Under the pieces are notes generated by a model. That model did not search any database and was not told the DNA's origin. It saw nothing but the letters and a program-made list of their open reading frames with translations. A program made the translations under genes and the position numbers. A stretch of DNA of 64,000 nt. It comes from Siphonodentalium dalli (Eukaryota > Mollusca > Scaphopoda > Gadilida > Siphonodentaliidae). The DNA lies in assembly GCA_032622095.1 (NCBI GenBank), contig CP136067.1, positions 197,432,052 to 197,496,051 on the forward strand, written 5' to 3'. The stretch's first letter is position 1, and the number at the start of each line of letters is the position of its first letter. Positions 56,122 through 64,000 of the stretch are shown here, in pieces.

Positions 56122-56539
56122 TTAATGGCACTCAATCCGATAAGACGGTCCCCATACCATCAAGATACAACAACAACAACAAAAAACAACAACATTTCTT
56201 CAAAATACGCTAAAATAATGCTAACCGCTGTCAACTATGGTATCAAATTTCACAAAACGTGTTATTTATCAACATATTGTTCAACGAAATATGGCCGTAT
56301 TATTACTTTAGTATTCACGAAATTTGGCCGTATTACCACTTGTTTTTAGAGTTATCCATCTTTGACCGAGACCATCCATTTGACGGCGTGTTTCTGGGCC
56401 ACAAACAATTGAAATAATTTTTTTTCAAAAATCGATATCTGATCACTCTGAGCTTTGATGGGCATGTTCCTCGACTCGAATCAAATATTTTTTAAGAAAT
56501 AGTAATTGAGGGGTGTTTAATCGGATTGAGTACCTTTAA
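56122..56539 (-). mobile_element. AGGTACTC-type TTAA element, copy I
   Basis: TTAA at 56122-56125 and 56536-56539 in reverse orientation to copy H, 180 bases away. Left terminus TGGCACTCAATCCGATAAGA, right CGGATTGAGTACCT. CAA-rich stretch at 56166-56191 corresponds to that in copy A. Confidence 0.87.
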
Positions 56540-59348
56540 TGGACCACACAAGCCTGCTACCGTCTCCTTTATGCACCCATGCTAACCACCATGGTATACT
56601 TGTAGTAGCATTGTATCTGTATTGGTAATGCATGTATTATAGAGTAAAATATAGTGTCTTAATTTGGTAGCATTCTGTATCAGAGATTTATTACAGTAAG
56701 AAGTTTTTCCGCTCAAAACTCCGAGTCAAAACACGAATAAACACTCTGAGTATACATTAAACAACAGTGTAGTGCATATTTTCATGACATTTAGTTCTGG
56801 TTACAATCAGACTACATTTTTAAAAGTAAATTTCTCTTTTGAACCTACGTTAACTTTGTGGAAAATGCAACATGTAGATACTATACAATTTGACATACAT
56901 TCACTGTGCATAATTATAAACCAGACAGTAATTTGTCTGGCTATGTCACATGACCTGTACCTATTGCGAAATATTTATCAACGCTCTATCGGACAGTGGT
57001 TGTCTGTTTGACCAGTGGTGTCTCAAATCTTGCACAAGTCTGCTTCACAATCGTTGTACACGCAATATGAAATTACCTAGCGTTTCTATTCAAGCTATAA
57101 ATGTAGCCTGTGGTATAATTAATTATAAGAGGTCAGATATCCACGTCTATAACCTTATCATTAAACGAAAGCAAATCCCACTATATCTCCTTTGAAATGA
57201 ACTCTACAACCTGTTCAATATTGTGCAATGAATTATATACCTTCATGTCACAAATGGTATGCATGGTTGGATATTGATCGGGTATAAGAAATAGACCCGA
57301 TACCAACAACAAAAAAGAAGGCACACAACATCGAGACATGCCGTACTGAGAGGTTCCACGAATTCGCATTGCGCCAAGCCCTCGTGCTTCGGTGTAATGC
57401 AGCTATGTTGTACATGTAAATATTTTGTTATCTAATCTACTATAACTACAACTACTTTCGTTTTCGTCGAAATGCGGGCATTTGATTGGTCGAGAGGATA
57501 CCGCGTGACCGGCGTCTATCAGTGTATAGACTTTGCAGTAGACGGGTCACATCGCGTAGTGACACTTTAAGAAAATTGGGCGAGTCTATAACCGTCGCCC
57601 CACACGACGTCCCCGGATGACGCGAAAGCGCGGAACGAGAATTCCATTATAATTTCAGTGAAAAAACAACTCTAAAACTCAATGTTAGAAACATTTGAAC
57701 AAGTAGTGTATGTCTATATTCCATGTCTCTGCTTCTTATCTACACTATACTATATTTATGTCTGTTCATTTCAGCCGTATTCATGTTTTTGTAGAGCTCG
57801 ATTGAACACTCAAAGTTCGTGCCGCGTTTTTTATTTGTCCAATTTTCGAAAAAGCGTCTATGACAACGTGTATAGTTACTGCTGTGAACACAACTTATCA
57901 TAAATCAGGCTGATCAACATGTCAAAATTTATTGGAAATAAATAAAATGTGTTACCCGATTACAACCCTTTTAACATTTTTCAGCCGTATTACAATGCTA
58001 ATGGCATGGTATTTGTCACGAGCACATTATATATGATCAGGGCATTTGTTTACAAATTACATCGGCCATGATGATGATCGGACTGGAGTCTGGACTGGTC
58101 TGGAGTTAATAATTTTACCGGAGATCGCGGATTCGACTCTGTGTGTGTTGACAATTATTGGGTTGTTGTTGAGTCATTTTAAACGTAAATCGTAGCCAAA
58201 CAAGTAATTCTTTTTATCATGGATTGTTCATTGCTGAAAATTGAAGTTGAAGCGTAAATATTTATTTTCTGAAAGTTTGCTTGACGAAGTTGCTCGTTGA
58301 CAATTTCGGCCAATTTATTTTCGGCCCATCAACCAAATTTTGAGATCGTCCAACGGAAAATCATGTTTTGGCAATTAATTTTCTGAGATGGATTAATAGT
58401 AGATAGCTGAAAATAAAGTGTTATAGTTGTAATTATAAACCATCAACGTCGTTTTTCGGTTGATCTATGAGCGTATACACCGATCAGTAGATGAATAACA
58501 TACTTAGTATAATCCGCTTCGCGGAATTATACAGTAATGTGGTATATTTACGGAAACTCCCCGACGTGTATAATGAGACCCCGTGCTTTGGGTCACGTGG
58601 GTCCTGCCCCAGAAAGAACGACCGGACTTGACCGAACACACTAGACTAATACGGACGTGCTGGAAGTTGAACGGGACTACCCAAGCGGTCGACCGCAATC
58701 CAGGTGTGGTTCAAGAACAACACAAGGTGAGTGAAACGTGAGATTGTCACCACCTTGTGAATAGAATCTAACAGTGGAGAGCGGATTCTCCATATTGGCG
58801 AAGCGAACGACGAATTCTATTCGGGAAATTCCCATTCGAATTGGCCGCCATTATGAGCCAATGAGAATGTGCGTTCGATTTTGAGCGAAATTTTTAATCG
58901 CTTGACATCGGTTACTTTCGGGTCATATCCGACCCGCTAATTGACTTTAATTCAATTGTAGTGATTTATTAATTGTTATACCGGGAACAATTTTCCCGAC
59001 TTTTGTCTATTTGGATTATTTGAGGTGGTGATAGTTCATGTTTCACTCATTTTTGATAGGGTGCATTTTTATGTCAATAACCCTTCTTGTGTTACAGCCC
59101 GCGAATTTTGACGGGGCCTTTTTGCCCTCGCGCCGTGTGCTGACCATTTAGGGTCATTTTTCCACCCTGTAAGTACTTGGTATATTTGATTTCCCAACTT
59201 GTTGGAAAGATATTTGGGTACTTCAATCATCAAATTATATTGGGTCCCCAGGATTATACTGTGGGGTCTGGACTGGGGTTATAGTTTTCCCAGTTGAAAC
59301 ACCCAATTCGACTATTCGCTTTTTCAGGGTCAGGGGGACTTTGAGAGA
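56540..59348. other. No gene recognised; probable 5' region of the retroelement at the right
   Basis: Several short open frames (for example 57682-57903, Cys-containing) are not recognisable. A small palindrome GTATAATCCGC/GCGGAATTATAC lies at 58505-58533. A donor-like ACAAG|GTGAGTG lies near 58725. The 5' LTR and primer-binding site of the retroelement should be in the right half but I could not define them; no second LTR is in the window for comparison. Confidence 0.45.
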
Positions 59349-61447
59349 ATGGCGACTGCAATTAATGGGTCTTCTGATCTTGAGTCGGACGAGGGGTTGA
59401 CCGATCGTCTTCAGATCAATAAGTGCGATTTTTATTCGCTTTTGGTCCTACCAGGGGTCAATACTGAGAGAGCCCGCAATATATTAGCTAAAAGAGCTGA
59501 ATTGGGAAATTTTACGGTGGATAACATCAGCCAGGTAATTTCCCTCCGGGTGTCAAGGGCGTTGATAAGAAGTGTGGATTTTACACCACACCAGGATAAT
59601 GATATTGATGGACGATCTAATTGCGTCTTGTCCAATCAAGCTCAGATGGATGAGCAATTGCGGCACAGGTTGGTTATTCGCAACCAACGAGGCATGGGCG
59701 ATCAGACATCTGCGCCCAGTTCGCCGGTGGGGGTACAAATAATAACACTCAGTTCACCGGCCCCAGGAAATTCTCGCCGCAGGGGTTTATCCCCGCCATC
59801 ACCATCACCATCCTCAGTATCCGAGGAACACATGGGGTCACGGGACCCCCACCGATCGCGTGACGGTAGAATTTCCAACCGGGATCCGCCACCGTCATAT
59901 GAGCAATCGCGTTATATGACATTACCGACGTCACCAAGGGGTAGCCATCCCCAACGTCCAATATCAAGATTAGACACCTGGATGGAAAATAACCCATTAG
60001 TGCCACATGCCCCTGGCAATGTAAACCCGGTCTCACAAGGCAGAGTAATTCAGGGGGAAACCCAGGATGCCCGAAGAACGGGTATGACACGACCACAGGT
60101 TGGGGAGGGGGATCGCTATCGGAGGGATCAGTACAGAGACCCTCAGTCTCGCTCCAGTGGGCGGTCATATGATAGACTGAATAGACATCCGAGTCCGCAA
60201 AGAAGTCATAGTGATAGACCACAAGGGTATAGAAACCCTAATGGGGGAATGGGGGCACACAGAGACCCTAGTATGGGCAGATCCCTTAGGGACGGGGTGG
60301 TACGCCAACCGGGGGGGGGGGGGATAGAGGGGAGATAATAGGTAATCAAGCCGCACAGGATCAACGTCATAGAAAGTTGCCACATATCCCCCGATCATTG
60401 GAATATGACGGCACCACAAATTGGCAATCCTTTCAGTTAAAGTTCATTCACATGATGGATTTTGAGGGATGGGAGGGACCAGAGGCCCGGGACTACTTGT
60501 GTTGGTGCTTACAGGGGAAAGCGGCAGACTATTTCACAACCCTAATGCGTCAAAACCCCCAGACACCTTTTGACGACATGATGCACAAATTAGAAAAAAG
60601 GTTTGCGCACATTGAATTGCCCGAAACTGTCTTGATTCAATTTAATTAAGCAGTTCAGAAACAAACGGAGTCCCTGGAAGAATGGGCAGATAGGGTATTA
60701 ACCCTAGCTGCAAGAGTATTTGACGATTTACCCGAACGTCACATGTTCAGACAAGCAGTGTTGAGATTTTGTTTTGGGGTCTTAGATAAGGAGGCTGGAA
60801 TGGCGATATCTGCCACCCGGCCGGTTTCAATGGAGGAGGCCATAGACCGGGTAAAGTGGTTTCAACATTCGACACTGGCAATTTATGGGCCAAACACTAT
60901 GGCCCCTATAGATACAACACCCCGGCCGGAAAGTAGGCGAACTAGAACGGTTCGGGAACGTGAGGCCCCAGTACGGGTACAATACACCCAAGCAAACCCG
61001 ATAATACACTCAACTGGGGGACAGAGCGGGTCTAATGAAATTGCAAAATTGCCCAATAAATTGGAACAAGATTTTGGGGGGTTCGCGACATCAATGATGG
61101 AGGGTATGACGGGAATGCAAGATTCAATGAACCGCGTCTCTGAATCAATGGCAACATTAACCCTCAGATTATCCCGAACTTCTGACCAAAATAGGAGGGA
61201 GTTTCCTAGAAGTAGGACACCCTCACCGAATAGGCCGGGGTGCTGGACATGTGGTAGTAAATCACATTTAATGAGAGAATGTCCATCGAGGTTAACGGGG
61301 AACCAAGTAACCGACCGGGAGGGCCCGGAAAGGTCGGCTAAATTAAATTCTGGCCCGGTTCCGGGGGCACAACAAAAAAATCCTCAAAGGGTAGCATTCA
61401 TGGAAAATGTGGATTTAAACAGCAGTGGGTCGGAGCAGGATTGCTAG
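59349..61447 (+). pseudogene. gag: Ty3/gypsy-like gag, broken by frameshift and stop
   Basis: Structural polyprotein of an LTR-type retroelement. The start ATG at 59349 opens a first frame to 60338. Residues about 30-75 (LLVLPGVNTERARNILAKRA and on) look like a helix-hairpin-helix. A long Arg/Ser/Pro-rich, probably disordered part follows. At a 13-base G tract (60311-60323) the reading moves to another frame that is open at 60341 without its own ATG. That frame gives the capsid-type domain (YDGTTNWQSFQLKF, LQGKAADYF), an in-frame TAA at 60647-60649, the rest of capsid, and a zinc knuckle CWTCGSKSHLMREC (C-x2-C-x4-H-x4-C) near 61243-61285, ending at 61447. The two lesions mean this copy cannot make an intact Gag; the G-tract shift could also be a sequencing error. 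Confidence 0.87.
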
Positions 61448-62665
61448 GTACAGAGCCGACCCCATTAACTCCCCTTGACCTAGTGAATGTGAATCCCAGA
61501 ATAGAAACTCAAAAACAAATCGATAGTGGGTCAGAATACAATGGCGAAACCCATGTCACAGATGTACAGCCGGCCGTGAGCGCTCGCGATAGCACCGACA
61601 GGTACGGGGAAAGTAATAGATCCCCGGAGATAATTAAAATCGCGCAATTTACAGAGCGACTATCGTATAATGTGGGTATTCAGGTGGAAAACGTAGAACT
61701 CGACTGCCTGGTGGATACTGGGGCAGAGGTCACGGTAATATCGGATGACATTTTCAACAGCATTGCACCTGTACCCAAACTAGTTAAAGAAATAAAAGTA
61801 CAAACTGCGGGCCGGGACCAAAATACAATCACGGGTAAAGTAGTTGGCCCAATACGCATGAGAGTGGGAAGGCGTTGGTATTTAAGGACAGTGTATGTAG
61901 CACCGATAACATGTCCTATGATTCTGGGATTAGATTTTCTGAAGGAATTTGAGGCGTCCTTAAATTTGAAACAAAATGATATGTATTTGGGAGATGAAAT
62001 AATTCCCATGAAATTGTACACATCAGGACCCTCTGAAGCAGCAAGGCATGTCACAATTGCCCTGACAAAATCGGTAATTATTCCCGCAAATTCAGCTAAA
62101 TATGTAGCTATTGAACAGAGAATCAATTTACCGGATTATGTCATAGAACCCAGTTTGGGACTCAATGTGTTGGTACCGGTGACATTTCATAGGGCAAAAA
62201 CTAAGCCTATGATGCTGTTCCTAAACATATCAGAAGGGGATATCAAGCTTAAAGCTGGCCGAATGGTAGGGACCGCAATAACAAATGGTGATTCAGAAGT
62301 GGTTGACATCAGAAAATTAGATATAGAAGAACCAGATGTGACCCCCTATCTATGTAAGGGAGATGATCTCCCTGAGTATCTAGTAGATCTTTTTGATCGT
62401 TCTCGGGAATTGTTGTCTCCCGAACAAGCTATCCAATTGAAAAAATTATTAATTCGGTACCAATTGGCATTTGCGAAAGATGAAAATGATTTGGGGGATT
62501 TTACAGCACTAAAACATAATATTCCCACGGGTGATGCCCGCCCTGTTAAAAATAGAATGCGCCGAGTCCCAGCATGTTTTGCAGAGGAGGAAGAAAAACT
62601 TCTAACGGGAATGTTAAAAGCGGGAATAATACGCCCCAGTGATTCCGAATGGACAAGCGCGCCGG
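61342..62665 (+). pseudogene. pol: pol part 1: aspartic protease and RT N-terminus
   Basis: Open frame -1 relative to gag with no obvious ATG at its start, consistent with frameshift expression. LVDTGAEVTVIS (Asp codon at 61714) is the protease active site and ILGLDFL (61921 onward) its partner segment. From about 62370 comes the RT N-terminal region (LLSPEQAIQLKKLL, RYQLAFAK, MRRVP, MLKAGIIRPSDSEWTSAP). The match to RT ends at 62665. The following catalytic region, including the YxDD-type aspartates, is absent, so the RT is non-functional. Belongs to the Ty3/gypsy superfamily by gene order and motifs. Confidence 0.9.
61375..61381 (+). promoter_or_regulatory. Predicted -1 frameshift slippery heptamer
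   Basis: A AAA AAT in the gag frame, 63 bases before the gag stop codon. A -1 slip here leads into the pol frame, which is open from 61342. The X XXY YYZ pattern in the right phase is the usual signal for Gag-Pol synthesis. A downstream stimulatory structure was not evaluated. Confidence 0.6.
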
Positions 62666-63415
62666 CCAATACCCCAGAATAACAAAGAGGTGGAACGATT
62701 TTTGGGGTGGGCTAATTATCATCGAATGTTTATCAAAGATTTTGCGGTGAGTGCAGCCCCGTTGTATAAAGTGACGGGAAAGAAACCATTTAATTGGACC
62801 GAAATGGAACAAACAGCATTTGAAACCCTCACAACCGCGTTGGGTTCGCCGCCACTGCTCACGTTTGCAAATGAAACTGACCCATTTATATTGGATTGTG
62901 ATGGGAGTACAAAGGGAATAGGAGGGGAGCTCCTTCAGATACAGGATGGGGTCGAAAGGGTAATAGCATATGGGAGTTATGGGCTTTCGCCCGAACAAAG
63001 TAGGTATTGTGCTACCCGAATTGAACTTTTGGCGGTGGTCAGGTTTACGCGGCAATTCAGATATTGGCTTCTGGGACGACCTTTTATTATTCGGTCGGAT
63101 CATAATAGTTTGCGATGGCTTCTGACTTTTAAGAAGCCCGAAGGGCAAATAGCCCGCTGGTTGGAAGAATTAAGCCAATACGATTTCACCATTCAGTATA
63201 GGGCGGGAGCAAAACATGTAAATGCGGATGCCCTCAGTAGACTCCCAGAATGGGATGAGTGTGGGGAGTATATAATTGGAATCCCAGTATCACAGTTGCC
63301 GTGCAAGGGGTGTAAATATTGTCAAAGGATACAAAACAATTGGGGTGAATTCTTTCAAGAAGTGGACGATATTGTTCCATTACCCCATAGAACCAATATA
63401 CGCGAAAATGGAGTG
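62666..63415 (+). pseudogene. pol: pol part 2: RT C-terminus and RNase H
   Basis: Resumes in a different frame at NNKEVERFLGWANYHRMF, the RT thumb/connection region, followed by RNase H: FILDCDGSTKGIGGELL with the first catalytic Asp, RIELLAVVRF with Glu, and RSDHNSLRWLL with Asp, then HVNADALSRLP. The frame closes at 63496, but the protein-like sequence moves to another frame near 63405-63417. The junction at 62665/62666 removes the RT palm. Confidence 0.9.
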
Positions 63416-63896
63416 TCAAGGGAATATTGTGGGGGACATTCAAGCATTATTCTCCGAACCTTTGGAGATCCTTCAGATTGGGCAGTCGGGGAGTAATAAT
63501 GTGCCAGATGTGGGGTTGGGGAATGCAGATGATCAGTTTATGTTTGGGGGAAAATCCCGAAAAGATATCCTGGAAGCCCAGAGGGTTGATTCAAATCTTA
63601 CCCTAATTAGGAAATGGTTGGGTGATAAAATCGACCCACCTGAGTCCGAGATCAAAATAGGGAGTGCCGAGGCCAAAAATTATTGGGCTAATCGGGAAAG
63701 GTACCAACTAGAAAATGATCTATTGTGTAAAACCAAAAAGAACAACAAGGATAAGGTCTTGGTTATACCGTATTCGTTGAGGGCTGATATAATTGCTATA
63801 TGCCATGATTTGCCCTCAGCAGGACATCAGGGCATAAATCGAACCCGGGACAAAATAAAATCAAGATTTTATTGGCCAAATTTAGCATCAGATATA
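63405..63896 (+). pseudogene. pol: pol part 3: integrase N-terminal zinc domain
   Basis: A third frame reads a linker (RKDILEAQRVDSNLTLIRKW) and then CHDLPSAGHQGINRTRDKI with FYWPNL, the H-H half of an HHCC integrase zinc-binding domain. The two cysteines and the whole catalytic core are missing because the sequence folds back at 63897. The frame nevertheless remains open through the foldback to the window edge. Confidence 0.87.
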
Positions 63897-63946
63897 GAAA
63901 ATTTCATTTCATTATATCTGATGCTAAATTTGGCCAATAAAATCTT
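63863..63946. repeat. Perfect 34-bp inverted repeat at a rearrangement
   Basis: 63863-63896 (AAGATTTTATTGGCCAAATT to GATATA) is the exact complement of 63913-63946, around a 16-base loop. It lies exactly where the integrase domain breaks off and an RT segment begins again. Confidence 0.93.
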
Positions 63947-63947
63947 A

Positions 63948-64000
63948 TTAAAAGCGGGAATAATACGCCCCAGTGATTCCGAATGGACAAGCGCGCCGGT
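63948..64000 (+). pseudogene. pol: Second copy of the RT N-terminal segment, cut by the window edge
   Basis: 63948-63999 are identical to 62614-62665 (52 bases; AAAGCGGGAATAATACGCCC and on). The last base differs from the first copy (T where the first has C), so this copy probably continues into the RT core that the first has lost. It may be the start of another element copy or an assembly join. Confidence 0.85.

Noticed and set aside
57900-59348. A 5' LTR for the retroelement
   Set aside because: No paired LTR in the window, no clear TG...CA borders and no convincing primer-binding site; calling one would be a guess.
62546-63148. 200-codon minus-strand frame opposite pol
   Set aside because: Shadow of the pol coding strand; no domain and it crosses the RT deletion junction.

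Overview
The window reads as nuclear DNA of an animal, most likely a marine invertebrate and possibly a mollusc (inference). It has small exons with GT-AG introns of 1.6-5.5 kb, a tRNA-derived SINE, LINE and Ty3-like retroelements, many TTAA-flanked short elements and an unusual density of minisatellites. The mollusc hint rests on a dispersed repeat at 50.4-50.96 kb that ends in GGAC units and AGGTGAGCTAAAA, a type I associate with bivalves. No operon, CRISPR or other prokaryotic structure was seen.

The one clearly recognisable host gene is on the minus strand between 39.5 and 22.2 kb. Six short exons with matching splice phases encode most of an ADP-ribosyl cyclase (CD38/BST1/Aplysia cyclase family). 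Its introns hold most of the mobile elements in the middle of the window. The first exon (signal or membrane segment) was not found, and the last may be missing. A second, weaker coding candidate lies on the minus strand at 11.97-12.39 kb; it is secreted-type and carries a Leu-Pro-Gly repeat. A 44-residue small ORF and a few exon-like pieces are listed with low confidence.

Layout. 0-5.7 kb: minisatellites, including one with a G-quadruplex motif in each unit, a palindromic TTAA MITE and tandem duplications. 5.7-13.5 kb: foldback elements, TTAA elements, and a duplicated 724-bp segment carrying a poly-G-ended transposon. 13.5-22 kb: satellite arrays with units of 54, 49, 25 and 43 bp. 22-39.5 kb: the cyclase gene with its intronic LINE, SINE, MITEs and a 1.83-kb poly-G-ended transposon. 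39.8-43.5 kb: a 3.7-kb satellite of a 26-bp unit containing three GATA-factor-type motifs per unit. 43.5-57 kb: perfect-hairpin elements, further TTAA elements and degenerate tandem repeats. 59.3-64 kb: a damaged Ty3/gypsy-like retroelement with gag, protease, a truncated RT, RNase H and the integrase zinc domain, broken by frameshifts, a stop, an RT-core deletion and a foldback at the window edge.

The most interesting points are: the cyclase and its lost cysteine pair; two insertions of a poly-G-ended transposon, each with a 7-bp target duplication, one supported by an empty paralogous site; the TTAA families, one with an empty site; the GATA-motif satellite next to a cyclase exon; and a retroelement whose gag begins with a helix-hairpin-helix-like segment and ends in a correctly phased A AAA AAT slippery heptamer. 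All family assignments are by eye; no database search was run.
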